From contig MU400623.1 of assembly GCA_022578965.1 (NCBI GenBank), positions 1 to 64,000 of the forward strand: a stretch of DNA of 64,000 nucleotides, written 5' to 3'. A program made the position numbers and the translations under genes. This document shows, piece by piece, positions 56,021-64,000 of this stretch. The stretch comes from Xylaria sp. FL1777. Lineage: Eukaryota; Ascomycota; Sordariomycetes; Xylariales; Xylariaceae. Numbering within the stretch: the first letter of the stretch is position 1; each line of letters begins with the position of its first letter. A model generated the notes under the pieces. It searched no databases, was not told the origin of the DNA, and saw only the letters and a program-made list of their open reading frames with translations.

Positions 56021-56530
56021 TTACCACCCTGTTGTAGCAGTAATGAACGCCGCAAAAAAACACAGCCAAGAGGGAACCTCGGCCATAACACCCCGGACGA
56101 GGTTCATGCGAACCCAGTCTGCCATAGCCTTACCATTATCCTTTTCTTTCTCGTTCATTCGCTTTATGATAGCTAGGTCTCGCGGTCCAAAGGCAAAATG
56201 AAGCGCACTGAACAGTGCACCAGCGAGATAAAAATAGCTGGCAAATCCCTGGTCGGCGCCTAGTTCCCTCGGAATCTCCAGATTGCCGTCGACAAAGACA
56301 TTCGTGACAGCAGTGCCGATGGCCAGAGGGTAGAGGATAAAGATAACCGCCAGCGAGGGTGGAAACCAGCGATCCTTGTACGCTGGAATGACGAGATCAG
56401 CCTCGGCTCGCAAGTCTGATCGGAAGTCACCAAAAGGGCGCAAATATAAGTCTTCTGCTCCGGTATACGTCACGCAGGCGGTAGAGGCTAGGAGAGGGGC
56501 TATTCGTAGGATCATAAGACCTGCAGCCAT
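56021..56530 (-). CDS. Four-helix integral membrane protein, DUF1772-like
   Basis: A single exon of 169 residues from the ATG at 56530 (MAAGLMILRIAPLLAS). The open frame extends to 56668, but the added 46 residues are basic and unlike a family start. Four hydrophobic helices are visible: near residues 3-22, FPPSLAVIFILYPLAIGTA at about 60-80, a GFASYFYLAGALFSALHFAF helix at about 98-118, and a C-terminal helix ending FFAAFITATTGW. Size and layout resemble the fungal DUF1772 (anthrone-oxygenase-like) membrane proteins, but I cannot confirm the family. No partner genes for a pigment pathway lie next to it. Confidence 0.6.
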   Translation of the reverse strand: MAAGLMILRIAPLLASTACVTYTGAEDLYLRPFGDFRSDLRAEADLVIPAYKDRWFPPSLAVIFILYPLAIGTAVTNVFVDGNLEIPRELGADQGFASYFYLAGALFSALHFAFGPRDLAIIKRMNEKEKDNGKAMADWVRMNLVRGVMAEVPSWLCFFAAFITATTGW

Positions 56531-56919
56531 CTTGAGCTTTGGAGCGCGGGAAGGGGGACGCCTTGGGCGGACGGCGTCTGTGTCACTTTGGGGCAATGTG
56601 GAAAAGGCGGCTGGTAGAACATACAGCAGAACGGGGAACTGGACGAAGTAAAAAAGGAGGAGAGGCAAAGGGGCGGCGTTGGATGGTTTATAAGTACCTA
56701 CCCATGTATCAGTGTTGGTTGGGCCGTGTCAGCTACACAGTGTCATTACGCAAACTACCTCCTTGTAATGCATGACTGAGATCTTCAAGAGCGGCTTCTG
56801 AGGCGAGTCGCCGTCGTGTTGAGTATGCTCTTCAGCCATGGTATAAGTGGTAGTTTGAAGAAAGCTTGCTCAAGGTACGCTATAGTACGTAGACCGCGCG
56901 GTCAAGTTGCAGGCAAGAC

Positions 56920-57078
56920 ATGTGCGCTGAATCAGCAGAAAAGCGCGTGTTCAACAACGCTACTCTATACTACTTCTGCGGCGATTCTGTATGTCGGAAC
57001 ACTGACAACAAGCTCGAGCACAAAAACAGTTGTGCCGACAACATTAAGAAGTGTTTCGGCTACTCTAACTTGCCTTAG
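56920..57078 (+). pseudogene. Cysteine-rich open fragment, probably gene remnant
   Basis: A 52-codon frame from ATG to TAG reads as a compact Cys-rich peptide. Cysteines fall at residues 2, 20, 25, 38 and 45, in segments YYFCGDSVC, NSCADN and IKKCFGYSN. Its amino-acid make-up is far more protein-like than the overlapping frames. No signal peptide or complete domain was identified. It lies beside degraded LysM and chitin-binding fragments and may be a terminal piece of the same kind of secreted protein. Family not recognised. Confidence 0.35.
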
Positions 57079-57150
57079 CCAACTTGTCCAGCCGCGGACT
57101 AACTTCAGTACATGCAACGACCTCTGTGATGAGTACGGCACTCACTCCCC

Positions 57151-57474
57151 TCACTGATAGTCGAACGTGAGGGATAATTGCACGTCCACGGTGAAGTAGT
57201 CGTCTCCCACCGCTACTAGATAATATCATCCGCAATCTTAGATACTCCCAGACTGCGTAAGGTGCGCAGCGGTTGCTGTAGTGTAGTACGTCCCCGTGCC
57301 CGTAGCGCCAGAGGCTGTTATAGTAGCCACCAGAGAAGGGAAGGTGCCTCCCAAAGCATCTTTGCATACTCGTTAGCCGATAGATACTCCATCACAAGAT
57401 CCTTGGATGTTGGGGTTCTAGGCAAGGAACTGTAGCTCCGTGAGTACATCTGTTGAGTTCGAGCCTCTTGCTGC
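57151..57474 (-). pseudogene. LysM-domain protein relic, stop-ridden
   Basis: One minus-strand frame of 108 codons carries LysM-like landmarks. The tail of one LysM (LQFLA, then NPNIQGSCD) is followed by a cysteine segment ([12 protein letters not shown]) and a Thr/Ala/Gly-rich linker, then the start of a second LysM (YYLVAVGDDYFTV). In-frame stops lie at 57418-57420, 57373-57375, 57238-57240, 57226-57228 and 57151-57153. One expected cysteine codon in the second LysM reads Tyr. Each change is consistent with a C-to-T or G-to-A transition, as RIP would leave. Fungal LysM proteins bind chitin; this copy cannot be functional. Confidence 0.65.
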
Positions 57475-57589
57475 TAAGCTCGCACTACCCGGCCATCAGC
57501 CTTCCCCCAGGGAGAGACTTGAGGACCCTTCCAAGTCCCTTCTACGTCACCCACATCAACACAGGAAAGGCTGACAGTCGGATATTAGC

Positions 57590-57742
57590 TGCTGTTCGCC
57601 GTACGGAGACTGCGGAAGCGGGCCGGACTATTGCGGGGCTACCGGCGGAGGTACGGCGACGCCCGACGGCACCTATAGGCCGGATCATGGCAGGACTACA
57701 TGTATCAACCCTTTATTTGGGGACTGTTACAGCAGTATGTAA
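57590..57742 (+). pseudogene. Type-1 chitin-binding (CBM18/hevein-like) relic
   Basis: A plus-strand frame of 51 codons starts CCSPYGDCGSGPDYCGAT, the core of a hevein-type chitin-binding domain with correct cysteine spacing. After a short linker comes what looks like the start of a second unit (TTCINPLFGDCY) in which two expected cysteine positions read Tyr. The frame ends in TAA at 57740-57742, and a stop precedes it. These domains usually sit in secreted chitinases or LysM proteins. With the LysM relic 100 bases away on the other strand, this looks like remains of a chitin-related gene pair. Confidence 0.6.
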
Positions 57743-57809
57743 ATAATAACCGCCTTAGAGGCTCCCATACAATGATACAATGGCGGGCAGATGGCGGGGT
57801 AGTCACACC

Positions 57810-57825
57810 AACCCTAACCCTAACA
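57810..57825. repeat. Short interstitial telomere-like repeat
   Basis: AACCCTAACCCTAACAC contains two and a half CCCTAA units, the fungal telomere repeat. It may be chance or a trace of a break repair event. Confidence 0.4.
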
Positions 57826-57923
57826 CTACTCATGTAGCCATATACGTGTATTCACGATCCATCCATCGATGTCACTTTGGCATTCCGCTTACCCAACGCC
57901 AACATTCCTTCTCCTCCCCAAGC

Positions 57924-59456
57924 ATGCCATCACTCCATCACACAAGACTGCTCTCACTTCTGATCCTCATCATAGCCATCCCCATAGCTATCGTGATTCG
58001 CCAGCGCGACACTCAAGCCGCTAATACTTCGAGTCTGTACGTCATGGATATAGACCCGGGCCTGCCTCTCGTGACCGCCGCCCACCCCGCCCGCGAAGAC
58101 GGGGCTCTGGATTATGTCAGATGCGCGAAGCTGCACAATTGGCTCGTTGAGCACGCTTGGGTTGCCGACGGCGGATCGCTTGACGAGCTTGAGCGGCCAT
58201 CATTCTTCGAGCACTACGGCGACGAGGCGGACGAGATCGCACATCGCCTTGACCCCTCTCTGGTCTCCTTCCTGCAATCCATAGTGGTATCCGAGCGTCT
58301 GCCACCCTTTTTCTTCTGGGTTGAGGGTATAACACCACCGAGCGACATCTTCTCCGCCCAGGACATGTTCCAAGAACACGAGGACGCGTCCTGGCGATTC
58401 CTCACCCTATACACAACAAACATAGGGTTATGTGGACACTCTCTCGGGTTGTTATACGATCAGAAGCTACATAGAGCTACTATGACGCTTGGCATCGAGG
58501 ACGTCGACTTCGTGAAGCCAGTTGACGTGCATGTGAACCTCTGGCATCCGCTGGAGACAGTTCTTAGCAACTGGATCTGCATGGTGCAGATAGGGAAGAT
58601 AACAGCATCTCAAGACGGCGCCCTGAGCGAGAAGTTTGGGCCTTGGGGGTGGAACACGTATAGCGAGGTGCAGGTAGACAGTACCGTCGCCGCCTTCGAG
58701 CGCCTTGTGGATGCCATCGAGGAACGCATGCCAGTCGGCAGCCATCTGCCCCTGACCGAAGGTGGTCCCTTACTCAGCACCGCGCAGCTAGATGCAGCAT
58801 CCGTACCTGACAGTTGCTTCGTTCGTTCTTTCGCCACCAGAGCCCGGAAACCTCGCTTTAGGTTGATCGCGCCGGGGTTAGAAGTCCCTCACAACCCTAC
58901 CGTCTTTGTCGCCAATCAGAAGTTCACTGTCATGAACGTCAGCTCGGAATATGGACCGATCATCCCTCCGGTACTTCTATTCGCGTCATCTGAGCGCGCC
59001 ACCGTGACCCTCGGGGGGCCTAGTCAGTATGTGTCGTTCAACCCGTTTCTTATCGAGTTCAGGGATGTGGGGGGTGACGGTCCTGTCATGGCCGGTCTGT
59101 ACTCGGAGTCCGTAGCGAGGTTTTCTATCGACAATGCCGAGGAAGGCTTCCGCCTGTTACTTCCGTTCCGGTTTCGCGATGGTAATTTTCAGGACGGGGT
59201 TCAAGGGGCGAAGAAGAGTGATGGAAGCTTCGTAACCGAGGGCAGCGTAGCGGAGTTGTTCCAGCATGGTTTCAAGTCTTTCGGGGGTGAATGGTGGCGT
59301 GCCCAGAGACTTGAGGTCTTGTTTGGCCATTGGAGAGGGATGATCGAAAAGGGGATATGGACGGTGGGTGATGAAGGCGTGCAGGGCGACATCCAGCTAT
59401 TCAAGGACGCAGGTACGCACTCTTCGCAAGATTATCACATAGAGCCAAGCTGGTGA
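57924..59456 (+). CDS. Membrane-anchored protein of unknown family
   Basis: A single exon of 510 residues if started at 57924 (MPSLHHTRLLSLLILIIAI). An in-frame ATG at 57780 would add 48 residues encoded by low-quality sequence that includes the telomere-like repeat. Residues about 8-27 form one hydrophobic segment followed by basic residues, so the protein is either a type II membrane protein or secreted with a signal peptide. The rest is globular, with aromatic-rich segments (PPFFFWVEGITPPSD, KFGPWGWNTYSEVQ) and a beta-rich C-terminal half (NPTVFVANQKFTVMNVSS). I do not recognise the family. Codon use and composition look coding and intact, although neighbours on both sides are relics. Confidence 0.65.
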   Translation: MPSLHHTRLLSLLILIIAIPIAIVIRQRDTQAANTSSLYVMDIDPGLPLVTAAHPAREDGALDYVRCAKLHNWLVEHAWVADGGSLDELERPSFFEHYGDEADEIAHRLDPSLVSFLQSIVVSERLPPFFFWVEGITPPSDIFSAQDMFQEHEDASWRFLTLYTTNIGLCGHSLGLLYDQKLHRATMTLGIEDVDFVKPVDVHVNLWHPLETVLSNWICMVQIGKITASQDGALSEKFGPWGWNTYSEVQVDSTVAAFERLVDAIEERMPVGSHLPLTEGGPLLSTAQLDAASVPDSCFVRSFATRARKPRFRLIAPGLEVPHNPTVFVANQKFTVMNVSSEYGPIIPPVLLFASSERATVTLGGPSQYVSFNPFLIEFRDVGGDGPVMAGLYSESVARFSIDNAEEGFRLLLPFRFRDGNFQDGVQGAKKSDGSFVTEGSVAELFQHGFKSFGGEWWRAQRLEVLFGHWRGMIEKGIWTVGDEGVQGDIQLFKDAGTHSSQDYHIEPSW

Positions 59457-59683
59457 CCTCTCAAGAGACGGCACATGTGCAATAAGGTGGCCAACCTAGT
59501 TACGAATCACGAGCCACACCCTCGTGAGCCACTTCACTGCACTATATATAATAAGATTTTACGATGCTTATTACTTTGGTCCGCTCTAAAAAACCCATGA
59601 AACAATGTTGGTAGCTCTGGAACCTAATTATTCCATCTTCGGATTCCAAAACCTCCCGTCTTGGAGGCTTCCATACCAACACT
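59457..59683. other. Intergenic region
   Basis: This is the short stretch between the unknown gene and the polyketide-synthase relic. Nothing recognised. Confidence 0.5.
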
Positions 59684-60340
59684 TCAAAATTTGGATGCAA
59701 AATATAGCGTCGTACGCCATAGATAATAGTCAGATACCGGGAATAAGACTTGCCCCTGAAATTGGTGGCCTAGAAGCCATTCCATCTCATTAGGCTTCAT
59801 AGTGTTGCGCCAGTAAACTTGGTGACCGTCAGCATAAGAAGAAATTGGTCCAAGAAGGTCATGTACTGGATTTTTACGCATGCGCCAGACGGTTGACATT
59901 GTAAACTGTCTGAATAGTATCCTTCTATGGTCCCATGGATAAGGGGATAAGCCCTTTTGCACCTAGGGTCTATAGTCATGGTCTATGGCACAGCTCTGTC
60001 TGAAAACTTCGAACTTAATAATCGAATCTAGGGATTCGAAATGTTCCCAAATGAAGCCAAGAGCGCGAGTCAAAGCGACCACATCGTGTTCTTTCCTATT
60101 CAGAGTACCATGATATGGAATAGGAAGACCAGTTAAGGATTCGAGGCACTCTTGCGTTGGACCCTTCAAAGCTGGATGCGGACCAACCTCGACAACTAAG
60201 TCAATATAGTCTTCCATCTTTATCGTTCTGTCTAGAGCCCGGGAAAAGAGAATAGGTCGTGTCATGTTTTCCACCCAATATATACCCCTTAAACTTTCGG
60301 CATCCAGTCCAGAAAGCCTGCCTGAACCATAAACGCTAGA
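59684..60340 (-). pseudogene. Polyketide synthase fragment (end of AT, linker, start of DH)
   Basis: A single minus-strand frame runs from about 60340 to 59684 with one internal stop. The first part matches the C-terminal part of a fungal PKS acyltransferase domain (SSVYGSG, then YWVENMTRPILFSRALDR, VVEVGPHPALKGP and LPIPYHGTLNRK). A TAG at 59963-59965 interrupts the linker. The frame resumes with LSPYPWDH, WRN, EWLLGHQFQGQVLFP, which is the start of the dehydratase domain with its GH-x-V/F-x-G active-site histidine context. The layout is that of a highly reducing PKS or PKS-NRPS. The AT catalytic serine region, ketosynthase and remaining domains are missing. This is a relic, not a functional gene. 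Confidence 0.7.
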
Positions 60341-60500
60341 ATATTACCTGCACCTATCTGATGTGCGTGGCCTTCGTGTTTGAATATCGCCTCGTTGGTG
60401 ATCAGCCATTCAAAATGATGGAATTTGGAAAAGTCAAGTTCCACCGTGCGATCACTCTCTCGAAGAAAGTTATGGCACAGAGGTTATTTTTGTTATCAGA

Positions 60501-60689
60501 GTGACACACCGCGATCCGCGGAATATGAAAGTCGACTTTTCTTGCTATAGCGGTAATGCGGCTGGGACAATAACACAAGGGGGGACGGAGAACTTAACTA
60601 GTCATGCAACAGTCACCTTTGGTATTCTAACACTGGATTCCCTTCCACAACGAACTGAGCCGGATCTGCTAAGCTTATACAATCAGTAA
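60501..60689 (+). pseudogene. Possible second PKS-dehydratase fragment on the opposite strand
   Basis: A plus-strand frame with VDFSCYSGNAAGTITQGG and HATVTFGI followed by LPQRTEPDLLSL resembles the second half of a fungal PKS dehydratase domain. It lies 160 bases from the PKS relic but on the other strand, which would require an inversion. Similarity is moderate, so this call is tentative. Confidence 0.4.
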
Positions 60690-60691
60690 CA

Positions 60692-61064
60692 GTCTACGGT
60701 TGTGCACAGTTTTTGTTAAACAATCGCGACTACCCAGCCGTTATTAAGCATGAACCACAATCATCAGTCGATGGTTATCTACTTACATTGGAAACAACTT
60801 CCCAGCGAAAGAAGTTGGATCATTTTGAAGGCAAGATATATAAACTGGAATCCGTAGCTGTCACGGTTTTTGATACTGGTCATAAATAAGAAGAAATAGT
60901 TGAAGCTGATATTTATCTTTGGGGTAGCAACGCGGATCTATTCTTGGTATTTCAAAGTTTTTGGGAAGGAAACATTGGGAGTTTGGTCAGACAGATTTGA
61001 AGGGACAGAACTTATAGGGGGAGCTGAAGAGTTTGTTGTTACTCGTCGGCCAGATACACAATAG
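60692..61064 (+). pseudogene. Gamma-glutamylcyclotransferase/AIG2-like relic
   Basis: The frame from 60692 reads VYGCAQFLLNNRDYPAVIKH, then SSVDGYLLTLE, KKLDHFEGKIYKLESV and FDTGHK before a TAA at 60887-60889. The frame then continues as EEIVEADIYLWGS. After a frame shift of one, a further piece KETLGVWSDRFEGTELIGG ends at a TAG at 61062-61064. The order matches AIG2/GGCT-like proteins: VYG near the start, DYPA, a GxL beta strand, the D-x-FEG active-site loop, and E-A-x-x-Y-x-W near the end. The N-terminus is missing, so it is a truncated and broken copy. Confidence 0.55.
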
Positions 61065-64000
61065 TCATAGCTAATTTTGAAGTGCAGTGAGTAATACAAG
61101 GATCGAGGTTTAGGCTAGCAGTAGCTATGGTTGGCTTTTAAGGAAAAGGTTTCGCACAGATAAAATCCGCGATCTCCCTTCTTCCCGGTAAGTCCCCATA
61201 TCCGTGTTTCAGTAATAAGCCTTCGGATCCTTTCAAGATTGTGATTCAGCTCATATGGATATTTGAGCTTTCGCTTAGTTAATGTACTTTGCCTGTGTAG
61301 CTGAGTTATTAACTACTCTCTAGAGTTCAGGGGGTTGTGATTATTAAAGGTTGATTCACAGGAGCGTTTGGACTTTATAATAACGGAATGTGACCAACTA
61401 TCAGCCCCGGGACGATCTCTATAGAACAGGAAGTTGAAAATATATTTGTCTATGTCGAGTTATTATGAAATCTTAACAAGAGAGACTACGCGTTCATATC
61501 CACTGCCTGCCTACTCAAATTGCAGGACTACAAGACAGCAACTAGGTTTTGTTAACACAACTATTTCGCGGCCAAGACAGCTTGGTTCCGAGTCCAGGTA
61601 ACCTGGGAAGTGTTATTCAAGGTTGTGTAACCTGATGTTCCTTGTCACTCTTCTACTCAACGTGGTGAGTAATGCTCCGACTAAGTTGCCTAGATATCTC
61701 ACCAACGGCATCTGAGAAAACTTAGCATATAATAATACCCCTGGTTCCTGTTGAGGCCGGAAACGATATCTTATACCACTTCTATTGTGTAAATGTCGTC
61801 ACCCAGTGTTGTGGAATAAGATATCACATAATCAATATGTAGATGAAATTCTTATATAGAGTGGTCGTTCCTCTCCACCCCCTCAAAACCAGTACACAGT
61901 AACTTGCTAACCTAGGAATCACTGCACTGGTGCGGTTATTAATTGACTAACTAATTGAGTTAACTCTCTTCATTCGCGATCTTTATGAGCATTCAAGAGA
62001 TATAATCTTAATGATGGTCCCAGATATCGGATCTTACTACACCTAGTTTACTCTAACATTATCGGATAAACAGTTCCGTGTTAAAACGCATGTGGCTGAG
62101 TAACAGGTGATAGGTGAGAGACATATATATCTAGCTTAGGAGGCGGTTACAGGTGAAGCTATTCGCTTATCATGACTAGCGGAAATGACAGCTCACAAGT
62201 CACTAATAATAAATACCGGTACCGTTCAGCCTGTCTCAAAAAACAAAACAAAAACAAAAACAAGAAGAAGAAAAAAACTAAAAACTGCCGTTAGCTAGTC
62301 GGCAACGTGGCAACTGGGGTCCGTAGGTAGTGCCATGCGACAAGTAGTTTTGCTGCGAACGGCACGAACTGGTAAAGGAAACAGTCACATGCAGCAATCT
62401 TCTTCCGATGGCGCTTCGAATGGACCCTTCTCTCCAACGTCAAGGTCCGATCAGGATATAGGATAAGGCCACGCTTGATCAATGGATCATATTGACTCTC
62501 ACTCTCTTATGCATATTCAGCTGGTAGACGACACAACACAACATGCGGTGAACACCCTTAGGGAGTCTGGACCGTTTACCTGAGACCCCGGGCGTCTACC
62601 GAGAAGAAGGTTCTTCGTCGCTGCCAACACAACACACTGCAGGTATGTGTAAGGGTGTCGAGGGTGTGTTTATTGCGCATGGTTATCCCAACAGCATCAA
62701 GTATTGCATTGCCTAAAGCATGTAGGCCTAAATACTCACGTCAGTAATATCTTACTACGAACTGAAAATATGAGACTACCCATTACGATATGAGATCCGA
62801 TCTCTCCACCTACCACTGCGTTGAGAGGAGAGACAGTGGCGCTGAAAACGTCATCGTCCGCACATTCAATCTCGGTAAAAGATACCGATACGAAATCCTC
62901 TGACGGAACCGTTTCATCGCTCTCAGGACGTGACAGGTCGACGGCAAGCGCCGAGCCCTCGTGGGTATTTGCTGCTCGTGGGAGGAAGAAGTACCTTGCG
63001 TTGGGAGTGACATGCGTTAGACCACTGGTACCACAGTGTCTGTCTCTCGGGCGTCTTCTAGACTCCCTAGAATGATCCATCAACGCCTACCATCGGGTCT
63101 GGATGGACTTACTAGTAGGACGCCACACGGCTCTCCCTGGACGGTGCCTGCAGCCTGCCTTTCAGATATCCGTTTTTGTATGCACACACATATTAATTTA
63201 GTGTATCGCATCGTATCACTTATCAGCCTCAGCTAGAAAAAGCCGTTGGAAAATGGCAGCAAGCGTTTGGCCCCCAAGTGCCATTTTCATGATATCAAGG
63301 TTTGGCCGGGGCCCCTTTCGACCAGTGAGAATTTTTGAACGGCACGTCTTGCTAGATGTGTTCGAGCATGCTGACGGGTGCCAAGCTACGGCTGATATAT
63401 TCTGTACGACTTTGTTTATTTAGGCACCGTCAGCATCTTCGTTTTTTTTTCCACAAAGAAAGAAAAAAAAAAGAACCAGTTAAGAAATGTGCCGAGATGT
63501 CAGACCTACCGGTTGAATGGTTGGTGTGCCCAGAATACTCTCCAATACGCAATCACCTACACCGCGGAGGGATGAATGTGTGCACGCAGTAAGACGGGCA
63601 TACAGGCTGTCAAGCCAATAGCATGGGACGACGAGACTCGCGACTCCCTGTGGATTTGTTTTCGCCTGAAACAATTGGGAAGAATCGCTACCGTGTGTGG
63701 TCGATATATTGGATGGGATGGCTGCCGTAACCAGAACGCCAGCAACGCCAGCCCGCGGCGGGATGACCACATGCAGTTCGCTGCCCGCAGAGCAACGATC
63801 ACCCGATGATGCACTCCAGAATTCGGATTTGTCGGTACTGAGGCTTGGCTTTCCGCGTGGCTTTTCCGAACCAGCGTATCTGATTTTCTCTTTTTTTCCC
63901 CATCTCGTTTTAGGACCTTGAACGAAACCCTGTGCGGCACGATACACTACATCTGCATACTACTGTTTTATCCAAATGTTCTTCTACCAGAAAGACTGAA
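61065..64000. other. Gene-poor right end, nothing recognised
   Basis: About 2.9 kb of mixed composition. Frames on both strands near 62736-63083 and 63480-63947 overlap each other and show no known motifs or splice structure. A/C-rich tracts occur at 62238-62280 and A/T runs at 63440-63470. More decayed coding fragments may be present but could not be identified. Confidence 0.45.

Noticed and set aside
62736..63083. 115-codon minus-strand frame
   Set aside because: No motif, and it overlaps an equally open plus-strand frame.
63480..63947. 155-codon minus-strand frame at the right end
   Set aside because: Low-complexity Ser/Ala/Gly content, overlapping frames on both strands, and no family recognised.
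1..64000. CRISPR arrays, bacterial operons, ribosome-binding sites
   Set aside because: None present. Gene structure, introns and families are eukaryotic.

Overview
The window reads as nuclear DNA of a filamentous ascomycete, probably Pezizomycotina and possibly Sordariomycetes or Leotiomycetes. The evidence is short GT-AG introns with CTAAC-like branch sites, a dispersed 5S rRNA gene, a very AT-rich block of the kind left by repeat-induced point mutation (RIP), fungus-specific families (2EXR, RRN11, GVP36, SVP26), and degraded polyketide-synthase and LysM/chitin-binding relics. The species cannot be fixed from the sequence.

Layout. 1-7020 is a gene-free AT-rich block that looks like RIP-mutated repeat DNA. 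About 8.1-51.9 kb is an ordinary euchromatic arm with 17 recognisable or well-supported genes: a cystathionine gamma-synthase/beta-lyase-type enzyme (-), BUD23 (-), SVP26 (+), a 5S rRNA gene (-), a 2EXR protein (-), REX4 (-), MCM6 (+), an alpha/beta hydrolase (-), URK1 (-), GID8 (+), NDUFS4 (-), ATP17 (+), a large disordered protein (+), GVP36 (+), an F-box protein (+), NDUFA5 (+), RRN11 (+), YIP4-like (-) and a PAS-domain protein (-). About 52-64 kb is gene-poor. It holds an intron-containing tRNA-Leu(AAG), a four-helix membrane protein, one membrane-anchored protein of unknown family, and a series of broken genes: LysM, type-1 chitin-binding, polyketide synthase AT-DH, and gamma-glutamylcyclotransferase-like.

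Functional links. Housekeeping genes are often divergently paired: BUD23/SVP26, REX4/MCM6, URK1/GID8 and NDUFS4/ATP17. Three genes serve mitochondrial respiration (NDUFS4, NDUFA5, ATP17), three serve ribosome production (BUD23, REX4, RRN11) and two serve ER/Golgi traffic (SVP26, YIP4-like). The REX4/MCM6 promoter carries four ACGCG (MCB-type) cores. The URK1/GID8 and NDUFS4/ATP17 promoters share an identical 16-base CCAAT-containing word. A small non-autonomous DNA transposon, with 55-bp inverted ends and an 11-bp target duplication, sits inside the BUD23/SVP26 promoter.

No clearly new biological system was found. The most unusual items are that transposon, the transition-mutated LysM and chitin-binding relics, the polyketide-synthase relic with a single nonsense codon, and a Pol III-type tRNA-like locus that does not fold as a normal tRNA. 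Exon boundaries were deduced by hand from splice motifs and reading-frame continuity. Family assignments rest on recognised motifs, not on database searches.
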